The position numbers were made by a program, and so were the translations under genes. Shown in pieces: positions 29,274-38,629 of a stretch of 64,000 bases of DNA (position 1 is its first letter; each line of letters opens with the position of its first letter). The DNA comes from Sulfolobus sp. S-194. GTDB lineage: Archaea; Thermoproteota; Thermoprotei_A; Sulfolobales; Sulfolobaceae. The notes below the pieces were generated by a model. That model was given only the letters and a program-made list of their open reading frames with translations, did no database searches and had not been told where the DNA came from. Where the stretch lies: positions 2,197,501-2,261,500 of the forward strand of contig NZ_CP035730.1 in the NCBI RefSeq assembly GCF_012222305.1, in the 5' to 3' direction.

Positions 29274-29767
29274 TCTACCACCCTAAAGCACTCAATATCG
29301 TTTATGCTTCCAACCCTCTCTTCTTTCCATACAGCCTTAACTTTCTTTCCAAATAAACTCATATTTTTCACATCCTCAAAATCTGCACAGATTCTATGGA
29401 ACAAACCTGGGAAAACCCAATCTTTATCTCTCGAAGGAAATAATCTAATTACTCCAACAATCTCTGGTTTCTCTATTCTCTCTCTAGTCCATGAAATAAA
29501 GCTTGCAACAACAGTTTCCACTATACCTTCATCCTTAACTTCAATCCACTCGTCTGTGGGTCTAAAACAATCGTCACAGTACATTCTTGGCGGTACATAA
29601 ACTCTTCCGCATTTATTGCATCTTCTACCAATAATCTTCTTCTCCTTTAAACCTAGCAAAAACTTGCTATAGGCTTGACCAGCACTATATGCGTACTTAG
29701 CATTTGGCTTATATACGATCGTATTCACTTTCTTTAAATCTTCTTCTTTTAATGGAGTCCCATCCAT
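29270..29767 (-). CDS. DUF35 zinc-ribbon/OB-fold protein A
   Basis: From the ATG at 29767 this is a 165-residue protein with the zinc ribbon CNKCGRVYVPPRMYCDDC (about residues 51-68) and an OB-fold. A longer frame from 29827 would overlap the thiolase gene by 49 nt, but GGGGTGAGAAG directly before 29767 is an excellent ribosome site, so the shorter form is preferred. Likely partner of the thiolase-fold proteins encoded upstream. Confidence 0.85.
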   Translation of the reverse strand: MDGTPLKEEDLKKVNTIVYKPNAKYAYSAGQAYSKFLLGLKEKKIIGRRCNKCGRVYVPPRMYCDDCFRPTDEWIEVKDEGIVETVVASFISWTRERIEKPEIVGVIRLFPSRDKDWVFPGLFHRICADFEDVKNMSLFGKKVKAVWKEERVGSINDIECFRVVE

Positions 29768-29778
29768 CTTCTCACCCC

Positions 29779-30954
29779 TTAATTTCTCATAACTATAACA
29801 GTTGAGGCTTGCATTAAATCTCCCCAAGCTTGGGCTACGCCAGTATGTACTGGTCTCTTAACTTGCATTTTTCCAGCAATCCCCTTAAGTTGCCAATATA
29901 TACTTATAACCTTCATTAAGCCAGCAGCTGCAATAGGATTACCAACGCCTAGTAATCCACCTGATGGAGAGCTTGGAATCTCTCCATCTATGTCAAACAC
30001 GCCTTCTTTAAGAAACTTAGGTGCTTCTCCTCTTTTAGTAATCATTAGTCCCTCTATGTGATGTAATTCTTTATAATCGAAGGGATCATAAGGTTCTATA
30101 ACATCAATTTCTTTATTCGGTCTTTCAACTCCAGCCATTTTATATGCCATTCTAGCTGCGTATTCCAGGTATCTAGGATAAGCTAATTCTCTACCGGTCC
30201 ATTCTGTATTATCTAGTGTCCAACCCACACCTTCAATCCATACTGGAGTATCAGTATATCTACGTGCAACATCTTCACTTACAATAACCATTGCAGCTGC
30301 ACCGTCACTAACTGGGCTCGTGTCTAAAAGTTGTACCGGCCAAACCAGAACCTCACTCTTTAAAACATCATCGACTGTTATATTTGCGGCGGCTTGAGCG
30401 TAAGGATTATTAAGGGCATTCTTTTTGTTTTTAACGGATACTAAAGCTATATCCTCTTTTGTAATTTTATTAACGTGCATGTATCTGTGCATTTCCATTG
30501 CGAATATCCATATCAGATTAGGATTCAAGGGCTTTTCTAAAATTGGATCCCATATATATCTGAATATTGATTGTGGATGAGGTCTAGCTGGACTCATCTT
30601 TTCCTCCGCAACAGCTAAAACTTTCTCACATAAGCCACTAGCAACGTGGTACCAGGCTGTATTAGGAACCATAACTCCAGTAGCACCACCCACATAAACT
30701 CTACTTACCATTTTCCTAACTCCCCCAGAACCGTGAGCTAAATATTCTCCTTTCATATGTACCCCATCAAAAGCATCAGGGGCACTACCAATTACAACGC
30801 AATCAATATCTTTTAGCTCTAAACCAGCCTCATCCAAAGCTTTCCTAGCAGCTTCCCAAGCCAATTCTTGTGGAGTCTCTAACATTCTCCTTCTAAATAA
30901 CGTTAATCCAGCACCTATTACAGCTACCCTTCTAAAATATAAATTCGTCTTCAT
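29779..30954 (-). CDS. Thiolase-fold protein lacking catalytic Cys (1)
   Basis: The 391-residue protein has the SCP2-thiolase-like fold: ARKALDEAGLELKDIDCVVIG, YAQAAANITVDDVL, DTSPVSDGAAAMVI and a C-terminal GNPIAAAGL. The nucleophile Cys of thiolases (usually C-A-S-G) appears as G-A-T-G, and the usual Gly-His-Pro near the C-terminus is Gly-Asn-Pro. It is therefore unlikely to be a classical thiolase. Similar Cys-less proteins paired with DUF35 (Ltp2-like) act as aldolases in steroid side-chain breakdown. Its start overlaps the preceding thiolase-fold gene stop. Confidence 0.8.
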   Translation of the reverse strand: MKTNLYFRRVAVIGAGLTLFRRRMLETPQELAWEAARKALDEAGLELKDIDCVVIGSAPDAFDGVHMKGEYLAHGSGGVRKMVSRVYVGGATGVMVPNTAWYHVASGLCEKVLAVAEEKMSPARPHPQSIFRYIWDPILEKPLNPNLIWIFAMEMHRYMHVNKITKEDIALVSVKNKKNALNNPYAQAAANITVDDVLKSEVLVWPVQLLDTSPVSDGAAAMVIVSEDVARRYTDTPVWIEGVGWTLDNTEWTGRELAYPRYLEYAARMAYKMAGVERPNKEIDVIEPYDPFDYKELHHIEGLMITKRGEAPKFLKEGVFDIDGEIPSSPSGGLLGVGNPIAAAGLMKVISIYWQLKGIAGKMQVKRPVHTGVAQAWGDLMQASTVIVMRN

Positions 30955-32063
30955 TATCTACTCACCACTCCAACAACACCTGTAAAAGTAGGAATTCCTC
31001 TCCAACTTGCCACTACAGCTTTATCAACAACTCCTTGTCTTAAATACTCTACAGCATCCAATAATAACGATAATCCGCTAACTTCTAATGGTCTACCCTT
31101 AGCCAAATGGCCACCTAATGGATTAACCTCAATCTTCCCTCCTTTTTCAAACTCACCTTCTCTTAAATCCTTTACAGCATTATCACTCAAACCTAAGCCT
31201 TCAACATGCTGAAGCTCTTTATAACTATAAGTATCGTCAACAAAAGCAGCCTTTATTTCTTTTACATTTACTTTCGCCATGCTATAGGCTTCCTTCGAAG
31301 CAATTTTCATGTATCTTGCCTCTCCTAATTCTGAAAGTTCTATTGTTGAATCAGTAGCAGAATATATTCCATTAATCCATACGGGAGTATCAGTATATTT
31401 GCGTGCAACATCCTCACTAGCTAATATAACGACAACTGCTGCATCAACGAAACGCGAAATATCCAAATCCGTCAGTGGATATATTGTGTATTCTTTATTT
31501 ATCACATCTTCTAAACCAATATTAGCCGCGTAAGAGGCTCTTGGGTTTTTAAGACCATTATACTTATTCTTTATAACAACTTTAGCAAAATCTTCTCTAG
31601 TTGCACTCCTTAGCTTCATAAACTTTAATGCGTCTAAACCAGCAAGAAAATGAACGTTCTTTGCTCCAATCCTATACATAGGATCAAAGGCGAATTCTAT
31701 TATATCTCTCATTGTTAGAATATCACTAGGTTTTGCATGGGATTCTACTACAGTTATATTTGCCAATCCAGATTTTATGTGCATAACTCCATGAAGTATT
31801 CCTTGCAATCCATCACCGGTTACAGTCATTGTAGGTCTCATAGCACCACCAATAGGGTCCGGGGCAAATTCATCAGATATTGCAATTCCTTCCCAAAAAT
31901 CTTCTTGGCATGAAATAAAAGTATCGACGTCAGTTCTAGGATTTATATGTCCAGCATCTTCATATGCTCTAACAGCTGCTTCAAACATCATTTCTCTAAA
32001 TGACACGTCTTTAGTATTAGGCCTAAAACCGTACCATCCTACCCCTATTATAGCTACTTTCAT
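30954..32063 (-). CDS. Thiolase-fold protein lacking catalytic Cys (2)
   Basis: The 369-residue thiolase-like protein is the first gene of its operon. It shares the family layout (ASYAANIGLEDVI, ISRFVDAAVVVILASEDVARK) with its neighbour. Again the Cys is absent (TVTGDGLQGILHG at the nucleophile region), and the C-terminal motif reads GGHLAKGRPLEVSGL, with Arg instead of the catalytic His. The two proteins share ASEDVARKYTDTPVWI-type segments, suggesting ancient duplication and a heteromeric complex. The reaction is unknown; an aldolase or structural role is inferred. Confidence 0.78.
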   Translation of the reverse strand: MKVAIIGVGWYGFRPNTKDVSFREMMFEAAVRAYEDAGHINPRTDVDTFISCQEDFWEGIAISDEFAPDPIGGAMRPTMTVTGDGLQGILHGVMHIKSGLANITVVESHAKPSDILTMRDIIEFAFDPMYRIGAKNVHFLAGLDALKFMKLRSATREDFAKVVIKNKYNGLKNPRASYAANIGLEDVINKEYTIYPLTDLDISRFVDAAVVVILASEDVARKYTDTPVWINGIYSATDSTIELSELGEARYMKIASKEAYSMAKVNVKEIKAAFVDDTYSYKELQHVEGLGLSDNAVKDLREGEFEKGGKIEVNPLGGHLAKGRPLEVSGLSLLLDAVEYLRQGVVDKAVVASWRGIPTFTGVVGVVSR

Positions 32064-32412
32064 AAAAAATCACAACTATTATATCTCTCAAAAACTATTA
32101 AATTTTTCTTATATAGTGAATATCTCATTTTACTTAAATTGATTTAATTATTAATATATTGCCTATAATTCTTAAAATAAAGAAATTTTATTACTTAACG
32201 TTTACCTTATTGACTTTATTTCAAGTATAGAGAATATCGTTTATTTATAAGCTTTAAGAAGATAGCTAATGAATACTTTCTGTCTATGAAATATATTAAA
32301 TGATTACATAATTTAAAGAGCGTCTTATATAATTTGAAATTACTTAATCTAACGCTAAGATATTATTCATATCTACACTAATTTTATACATAAAGAAATC
32401 ATATACTTAATT
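32064..32412. other. A+T-rich divergent intergenic region
   Basis: This 349-base gap lies between the divergent thiolase operon and the VapBC remnant. It holds the two promoters (a TTTAATAG-like element on the minus strand before 32063, short TATA-like runs before 32413). No gene, RNA or repeat was recognised. Confidence 0.4.
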
Positions 32413-32637
32413 ATGTCAACCATAATAAGTGTAAGAGTGAGGCAGGAGTTGAAAGAAAAAGCTGAGAAATTGGGAATTAACATTAGGGAAGTTGTAGAGA
32501 GGGCTTTAGAGGAGGCAATAAAAGAGAAAGAAAATGAGGAGATTGAGGAAACCGTTAGAAAAATTAAGGAATTAATGAAGGATATTAGTGAGGATGAATG
32601 GATTGCCTTAATAAGGGAAGATAGATATGAGAGATGA
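32413..32637 (+). CDS. vapB: VapB-type antitoxin
   Basis: The 74-residue protein begins with a ribbon-helix-helix-like segment (TIISVRVRQELKEKAEKLGI, NIREVVERALEEAIK) followed by a charged helix that would wrap the toxin. It overlaps a PIN-domain toxin gene by 11 nt, the classic VapBC order. The antitoxin appears intact although the toxin is truncated. Confidence 0.8.
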   Translation: MSTIISVRVRQELKEKAEKLGINIREVVERALEEAIKEKENEEIEETVRKIKELMKDISEDEWIALIREDRYER

Positions 32638-33013
32638 GTTTTTATTAGATGCCTCAGCATTATACCCTATACTTAGCTACATAGATAAGATAGACGTTAC
32701 TAAGATTTATGTAATTCCTTTGACCTTTTACAAAGTTGGAAACGCAATATGGAAGGAATATTATCTGAAAAATAAGGATCCAATCACATTATGTGCTCTC
32801 TTTCAGAAGTTTATGAGTAAACTTAAACTCCTTGACAATCCACCAGCTGAGGAAATAATGAGAGTTACATCAGAAAAAGAACTGACTTTTTACGATGCTA
32901 CGTACGTTTATTCTGCTGAATCCTATGGGCTATTTTTAGTCTCATAAGACAAAGAGTTAGTAAAGAAGGCTAATACACTCTCGCTTAAAGATTTTATAAG
33001 CAAATCATCTTAG
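32627..33013 (+). pseudogene. vapC: VapC PIN-domain toxin with nonsense codon
   Basis: The frame encodes a PIN domain with the first acidic residue in FLLDASALYPI, the second region VGNAIWKEYYL, and the third in LTFYDATYVYSAE. It is then stopped by TAA at 32945-32947 just after LFLVS. The same frame continues without further stops, reading DKELVKKANTLSLKDFISKSS to TAG at 33011-33013. Intact PIN toxins have an acidic residue in this last segment (T/S-x-D-x-x-L), so the stop removes part of the active site. A single base change (for example GAA to TAA) explains it. Confidence 0.75.
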
Positions 33014-33150
33014 CTGATATTTACTATGCAACGTTCTAAAGAGGTAAAATCAAGATTATTACCCATTGAGTAGCGAAACCTTATAACGCCAGCAGAAGAT
33101 GTTCAAATAAGGGATTTTAGATATTAAGAGAAGAAAAAGTCTTCTGTTAG
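33014..33150. other. Short intergenic with possible gene scrap
   Basis: Between the broken VapC and the convergent acyl-CoA dehydrogenase, a plus-strand frame reads MQRSKEVKSRLLPIE, a TAG stop, then RNLITPAEDVQIRDFRY and a TAA. It has protein-like composition with one stop, so it may be a decayed small gene. I cannot name it. Confidence 0.3.
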
Positions 33151-34275
33151 TCACTCATCGAGTATTTTGTCTATCCCATACCTCATCAAAACTTTATTAA
33201 TAATTGACAATTGTACTTCGTCAGTCCCTTCTCCAATTCTAGTTAATCTAACATCTCTAAACGCCCTTTCAACTTTACTTCCTTTAGCATATCCTAAACC
33301 ACCCATAATTTGCAATGCAGTATCTATAATGTTTTCAGCTATATTTGAAGATACGAACTTTAAAGCTGAAATTTTTCCTTCAATTTCAAATAATTTGTCT
33401 AATGGATATTTTGAAATTTCCCTTACCATACTCTCAACAGAGTAAAGACTAGCTACAGACTTAGCTAAATACCATTGAATACCTTGTTTCTCAATTAATT
33501 TTGAACCAAATAATTCCCTTTGCTTACTCCACTGTATAGCCTCTTCAATAGTACAAATACTTAATCCTATGGCTATTGCTGAAATAGCAATCCTACCTAC
33601 TAATAAAGCGTATTTTACAACTCTCCAACCACCATTCAACTCACCAACAATGCTATCTTCTCCAACTTCGCAATCGTTTAACTCTATTTCTGCAGTTCCC
33701 GTTCCCCTATTCCCCATTACCTCTATTTTCCTTGTAGTAATACACTTATTTCTGGGAACTAGAAAAACAGTAAGTGTTTTTTCCTTTAATTTGGGATCAC
33801 CTGTTCTTGCCACTATTAAGAAAATGTCTGCATAAAGTCCTTGAGTAGTCCACATTTTTCTACCATTAATAACCCAACTACCCTTAACTCTTTCTGCCTT
33901 TGTTATTATACTTCCAGCATCACTACCGCAACAAGGCTCGCTTAAGCCGAAACCACCTATTAACTCACCTTTTGCAAGCTTATCTAAGATCTCTTTTTGT
34001 TCTTTATTTCCAAACATTCTAATGGGTTCGGTTACTAGCTCACCTTGGGCATCTTGTATTAAGGCCACAGAACCGCTGGCTTTTGCTATTTCCTCAATTA
34101 TATTTACAGTGTCATATAATGTTAATCCCTCATAGAGTGGTGATAAATAACCAAGCTCGCCCATTTTCCTAACTAACTCCCTTGGATAATAATCCTCTCT
34201 ATCAATTTTTTCTGCTAATGGCTCAATTTCCCTTTTAACAAATTCCTTCACAGATGATAAGATTAGTTCATTCAT
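33151..34275 (-). CDS. Acyl-CoA dehydrogenase (second)
   Basis: The 374-residue enzyme carries GGFGLSEPCCGSDAGSI (about 107-123), KMWTTQGLYADIFLIVART, LQIMGGLGYAKGS and the Glu-containing RIGEGTDEVQLS near residue 353. It differs clearly from the other copy in the window and so probably has a different chain-length or branched substrate. It stands alone, divergent from an acyl-CoA synthetase gene with which it shares a 73-base promoter gap. Confidence 0.9.
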   Translation of the reverse strand: MNELILSSVKEFVKREIEPLAEKIDREDYYPRELVRKMGELGYLSPLYEGLTLYDTVNIIEEIAKASGSVALIQDAQGELVTEPIRMFGNKEQKEILDKLAKGELIGGFGLSEPCCGSDAGSIITKAERVKGSWVINGRKMWTTQGLYADIFLIVARTGDPKLKEKTLTVFLVPRNKCITTRKIEVMGNRGTGTAEIELNDCEVGEDSIVGELNGGWRVVKYALLVGRIAISAIAIGLSICTIEEAIQWSKQRELFGSKLIEKQGIQWYLAKSVASLYSVESMVREISKYPLDKLFEIEGKISALKFVSSNIAENIIDTALQIMGGLGYAKGSKVERAFRDVRLTRIGEGTDEVQLSIINKVLMRYGIDKILDE

Positions 34276-34348
34276 AATTATAAGTTATCAAAGAAAAATA
34301 ATAAATCATTGTCATAAAACATAAAAATAAAGTATGAGATAATATTGT

Positions 34349-36214
34349 ATGGAAGCGGAATTTTATAGTTTACAAAAAATTAGAAAATTAAGTGAGGAAG
34401 CAGTAAAAGACCCAGAAAGTTTCTGGAAGGATAAAATGCATTTGATCTCATGGTTTAAAGAACCAGAAAAAATACGGGAAGGGGAACCACCATTTGAGAA
34501 ATGGTTTGTTAATGGTTATACTAATATTTCTTATAACGCAATTGATAGGCATTTAGATAAATCTGAAAAAGTAGCCTTCTACTGGATAAATGAAAAATTA
34601 GATACTAGGAGTATAACTTATAGAGATTTGTATTGTGAGGTAAATAGGGCTTCTTACGTTTTGAAGGAATTAGGGATAAAGAAAGGTGATGCAGTATCTC
34701 TTATCATGCCTAGTATTCCAGAGGCAATCTACATGTCCTTAGCTGTACATAGGTTAGGCGCAACATTAGTAATCCATTATCTAGGTTTAAGTGAGGAGAC
34801 ATTAACGTATAGACTAAATGATTGTAATTCTAAAGTTTTAATAGTTGCTAGTAAGGGTTTCAGAAATGGAAATGAAATAAGGATAAAAGATTTTGTGGAT
34901 AAACTTCTTGATTCTAGGAAAACGCCAGTAGAGAAAGTTTTAGTCGTGAAAAGAGGTTATGATGATTTTAACGTTACAAAGAGGGACGTTATATACGAAG
35001 AGGTAAGACCTAGGGGAAGAGTTTATGTTGATCCAGTCTGGGTAGAGTCTAACGAGCCTTCAACAATTTATTATACTTCTGGAACCACGGGTAGACCTAA
35101 AGGTTTATATCACTCTACAGCTGGATATGTGATAGCATTAAATTACGCTTTTAAATCCCTTATGGGTCCTAAAGAGAATGACATATGGTGGACAATATCT
35201 GAATTAGGTTGGCCAGTATGGCCAATGGCAAATTTATACACGATACCAGTAATGGGAATACCTGGAGTGCTTTTTGAGGGATATATAGGATATAAACCGG
35301 ATGTGTTCTCTAGGATAATTGAAAGATTTGGAGTTAATTTAGTATGGAGTTCGACAACAACGTTATATACATTAAAGAGCCTTGGTGAGGAATCAGTTAA
35401 ATCTGGAGATACTTCAACGCTAAGAATCATTTTGAACACTGGAGAACCATTAAATCCTGGAGCGTGGAAGTGGTTAAGAGATAATATGCCTAACGTTACC
35501 ATTGCAGATGCATATTGGATGACTGAACATCTATTTCCAGTTGCTGGAACACCTTTTGGAATAGGAGAGATTCCTTACAAGGCGGGTTCTGCTGGAATTA
35601 GATTCCCAGGTAGTGATTTTAGAGTAGTAGATGATGATGGAAAAGAACTACAAGCGAGCAAAAAAGGATACATTGTACTAAAGCCTATTAGTCCAGCTTT
35701 AGCAAAAATGCATAATGATACTAACGGAGAAAGAATTTTAAAGACCTATTGGTCAAGATTTCCCGGATATTTCTATACCGGTGATTACGGTTACGTAGAT
35801 GAGGACGGTTATCTTTACGTTTTAGGAAGAGCTGATGATGTAATAAAGGCTGGAGAAAGAATAGGCACTTTAGAAGTAGAAAGTGTAGTTGTAACGCACC
35901 CAGCAGTTGCTGAAGCAGCCGTGGTAGGTTATCCAAAGGAAGGAGGAGAAGGAATTTTAGTCTTAGCTGTGGTTAAGAAGGGATATCCAATGAGTGATGA
36001 TTTGGCCAATGATATAAAATCGTATCTAAGAAATAGTGGGTATATAGTAGATAAAGTATATTTAGTAAGAAGATTACCAAAGACAAAGAGTGGTAAAATA
36101 ATGAGGAGATTAATAAGAGCTCTGGTAAGAAATGAGGAGATTGGTGACATCTCTACTTTAGATGATCCAAGTATATTAGAGGAGTTAAAAAGTATACTAA
36201 GTGAGAAAGATTGA
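34349..36214 (+). CDS. AMP-forming acyl-CoA synthetase (second)
   Basis: The 621-residue ACS-family ligase has the P-loop IYYTSGTTGRPKGLYHST (about 244-261), DAYWMTEH (about 387-394), GDYGYVDEDGYLYVLGRADD (about 475-494) and the catalytic Lys in KTKSGKIMRR. The N-terminal FWKDKMHLISWFKEP block is typical of acetyl/propionyl-CoA synthetases. The methylcitrate-type genes 1 kb away suggest propionate or a related short acid as substrate; Sulfolobales also use such enzymes in the 3-hydroxypropionate/4-hydroxybutyrate cycle. Overlaps the amidohydrolase gene. Confidence 0.88.
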   Translation: MEAEFYSLQKIRKLSEEAVKDPESFWKDKMHLISWFKEPEKIREGEPPFEKWFVNGYTNISYNAIDRHLDKSEKVAFYWINEKLDTRSITYRDLYCEVNRASYVLKELGIKKGDAVSLIMPSIPEAIYMSLAVHRLGATLVIHYLGLSEETLTYRLNDCNSKVLIVASKGFRNGNEIRIKDFVDKLLDSRKTPVEKVLVVKRGYDDFNVTKRDVIYEEVRPRGRVYVDPVWVESNEPSTIYYTSGTTGRPKGLYHSTAGYVIALNYAFKSLMGPKENDIWWTISELGWPVWPMANLYTIPVMGIPGVLFEGYIGYKPDVFSRIIERFGVNLVWSSTTTLYTLKSLGEESVKSGDTSTLRIILNTGEPLNPGAWKWLRDNMPNVTIADAYWMTEHLFPVAGTPFGIGEIPYKAGSAGIRFPGSDFRVVDDDGKELQASKKGYIVLKPISPALAKMHNDTNGERILKTYWSRFPGYFYTGDYGYVDEDGYLYVLGRADDVIKAGERIGTLEVESVVVTHPAVAEAAVVGYPKEGGEGILVLAVVKKGYPMSDDLANDIKSYLRNSGYIVDKVYLVRRLPKTKSGKIMRRLIRALVRNEEIGDISTLDDPSILEELKSILSEKD

Positions 36215-37026
36215 TAGATTTTCACTTCCATGCTCCTATAAAGGAATTCTTAGATTTTTTAGGTGAATATAAAGAATCAACAATGAGATATTTTAATGCG
36301 AAGTTTGATATAAAAAGCTTGAGAGAAAGCCTAGATGAGACCGAAAGTTTAGGGATTAAGAGAGTTGTTTTATTACCCATAGACTCTACAACTTTTTTAG
36401 GAAGAAAAATACCTAATGAGATTGTTTGTAACAACACAGATGATAGAATAATAAGATTCGTGTCAGTAGATCCTTTAAAACCTACTGCTGAAGAAGAATT
36501 AAAACGGCTCATAAAAGAATGTGAACCTAAAGGAGTAAAATTTCATCCACAGCTTCAAGGATTTAACCCACTAGATGAAAGAGCATTAAGATTATACTCC
36601 ATCTTAGATTCAAATGGTCTTGTAGCTGTTTTTCATACGGGAACTTCTGGAGTAGGTGCCGGTGAAAGATCAAATATTAGACTTGATTACGGTAGACCAA
36701 TACACTTTGACGAAATAGCAATAAGATTTCCCAGAATGAAGATAATATTAGCACATTTTGGTTGGCCATGGACTGAAGAAGCTATAGCGATAGCACTTCA
36801 TAAACCTAATATATACTTAGATTTGTCTGGTTGGTTACCTAAATACATACCAGAAGTGATATGGAAATATGCGAAAAGATTGCAAGATAAACTTATTTTT
36901 GGAAGTGATTATCCTCTAATCTCACAAGAGAGATGGTTAAACGAATTTGAGAAAATAAACTTGCCAGGAGATATTAAAGAAAAAATCTTTCAAGGAAACG
37001 CAGAAAGAATATTGGAAAAAAGTTAA
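36211..37026 (+). CDS. Amidohydrolase-like metal-dependent hydrolase
   Basis: The 271-residue TIM-barrel protein of the ACMSD/amidohydrolase-2 family has the first metal motif DFHFHAP, KFHPQLQG (about 108-115), a His in ILAHFGWPW (about 186) and the late Asp in IFGSDYPL (about 231). It could be a decarboxylase or hydrolase; the substrate is unknown. The start is TTG overlapping the preceding stop (TTGA), with GTGAG just upstream, so it is translated with the acyl-CoA synthetase gene. Confidence 0.8.
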   Translation: MIDFHFHAPIKEFLDFLGEYKESTMRYFNAKFDIKSLRESLDETESLGIKRVVLLPIDSTTFLGRKIPNEIVCNNTDDRIIRFVSVDPLKPTAEEELKRLIKECEPKGVKFHPQLQGFNPLDERALRLYSILDSNGLVAVFHTGTSGVGAGERSNIRLDYGRPIHFDEIAIRFPRMKIILAHFGWPWTEEAIAIALHKPNIYLDLSGWLPKYIPEVIWKYAKRLQDKLIFGSDYPLISQERWLNEFEKINLPGDIKEKIFQGNAERILEKS

Positions 37027-37038
37027 AAAGAAGAAAGT

Positions 37039-38178
37039 TTATCTTAACTCTATAGGTTTAAATTCTCTTTTTTCTGGACCGATATATAATGCTCTGGGTC
37101 TAATGAGTCTGTGTTGTTCTTCTACATATTCAATTATATGAGCTAACCACCCTAATACCCTTGATAAAGCGAACAGTGAAGTGAACATATATATTGGGAA
37201 GCCTAAAGCGTAAAATACTATACCGCTGTAAAAGTCAGTATTAGGATAAATATGCTTATTACCGAATGTATCAACCCCTAATTTCTCTATTCTTTCGGCA
37301 ATCTCATAATATTTTTTAACATTGTCGTTCTTTTCAGCAAAGGATCTAGCTAATGTCTTAAATATTTTTGCTCTAGGATCGTAAGTTTTGTATACACGGT
37401 GTCCGAACCCCATAAGCCTACTTTTTCCTTTTATTATTTTCTCCTCAAACCATTTGTCTGCATTTTCGACAGAACCTATTTCTACAAACTGTTTGAAAGC
37501 TTCCTCAGCTGCACCACCATGCAAAGGACCTTTTAGTGCAGCTAATGCTGCAACAATACATGAATACATGTCTGAAAGTGTTGATGAAGCAACTAAGGCT
37601 GCTGTTGTTGAGGCTGGAACTTCATGATCTGTATATAAGATTAGTGAAGCATCCATAGCTTTTATCTCTTCTTGAGTAGGCTTTTTACCAAACGTTGTAG
37701 TTAAGAAACTTTCAGCATAGCTCTCTGATGGTTCTGGGATTTTGGGTCTTAATCCCTCTTTAGCTCTATAAATGTTTGCAGTGATTGTTGCAGTTTTTGC
37801 AATAATTTGAACAGCTAATTCCTTATTAGTAGCTTTGTTCCATTTTGGATCATATATTGAAGCTAATATACCAAATGCAGTCTCCATCATTCCTATTGCA
37901 TCACAACTTCTAGGCATCGAAAATATCGTTGATATAACTTGTTCTGGGACTTCAAAACTTTCATTTATTATACCTTTAATCTGATTTAATTGCTGCTTGT
38001 TAGGTAATTCACCATAAAGCATTAAATATATCAACTCCTCGTAGGAAGCATAGTTAACTAAATCATTAATATCATATCCTCTATATCTTAGGATACCGTT
38101 AATACCGTCAATGTAAGTTAATCCAGTAGTTTTTATAATTACATTTTCTAATCCTCTACTTACTTCCACACTCATCAA
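37039..38178 (-). CDS. Citrate or 2-methylcitrate synthase
   Basis: The 379-residue archaeal-type citrate synthase has the two catalytic His (GPLHGGAAEE, about 220; GFGHRVYKT, about 258) and the Asp in PNTDFYSGI (about 310). It condenses acetyl-CoA or propionyl-CoA with oxaloacetate. It is the last gene of an operon with PrpD, PrpB and a CBS protein, which argues for methylcitrate synthase activity. Sulfolobus citrate synthases can use both substrates, so it may serve both cycles. It overlaps the CBS gene by 4 nt. Confidence 0.9.
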   Translation of the reverse strand: MMSVEVSRGLENVIIKTTGLTYIDGINGILRYRGYDINDLVNYASYEELIYLMLYGELPNKQQLNQIKGIINESFEVPEQVISTIFSMPRSCDAIGMMETAFGILASIYDPKWNKATNKELAVQIIAKTATITANIYRAKEGLRPKIPEPSESYAESFLTTTFGKKPTQEEIKAMDASLILYTDHEVPASTTAALVASSTLSDMYSCIVAALAALKGPLHGGAAEEAFKQFVEIGSVENADKWFEEKIIKGKSRLMGFGHRVYKTYDPRAKIFKTLARSFAEKNDNVKKYYEIAERIEKLGVDTFGNKHIYPNTDFYSGIVFYALGFPIYMFTSLFALSRVLGWLAHIIEYVEEQHRLIRPRALYIGPEKREFKPIELR

Positions 38179-38606
38179 TCACCACCTATCCATTCTTCTA
38201 CTTTATCTACGTTAGAAAGTATAGATAAAATATGTTTTTCCCCTATGATATCTCTTATTGATACAACGCCAATAGGTTTACCAGATTTGTCAACCACGAT
38301 AAGATGTCTAATACAATGCCTACTCATTAACTCGGCTGCAACGTTAATCGGTGAATCTTCATCTATAGTTATTAGATTTTTAGTCGTACCTAACTCTTCA
38401 ACCGGTTTGTTTAAGTCTTCCTCTCTTGCAACAGCCTTAAGTAAATCCCTTTCGGTAAAAATTCCAATAAGCTTATCACCATCAAATATTAAAATAGAGC
38501 CTACGTTTTCCTTAGCCATTATCTTAACAGCATCCCTAGCACTAGTCCCTTTTTGCACCTTAATTATCGGTTTATTTATTAGTAATTTGATTTTATTCGG
38601 CGTCAT
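38175..38606 (-). CDS. Two-CBS-domain protein in methylcitrate operon
   Basis: The 143-residue protein has two CBS motifs (about 10-65 and 75-130; GSILIFDGDKLIGIFTERD and RHLIVVDKSGKPIGVVSIRD). It is translationally coupled to the citrate/methylcitrate synthase (4-nt overlap), suggesting nucleotide-dependent control of that enzyme or operon. It resembles the CBS protein at 7.9-8.3 kb. Confidence 0.85.
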   Translation of the reverse strand: MTPNKIKLLINKPIIKVQKGTSARDAVKIMAKENVGSILIFDGDKLIGIFTERDLLKAVAREEDLNKPVEELGTTKNLITIDEDSPINVAAELMSRHCIRHLIVVDKSGKPIGVVSIRDIIGEKHILSILSNVDKVEEWIGGD

Positions 38607-38629
38607 AATTTTTATATCTCTTTCGTAAA

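Noticed and set aside
35721-36231. Minus-strand frames opposite the acyl-CoA synthetase
   Set aside because: Leu/Arg-rich antisense shadows of the coding strand without any supporting feature.
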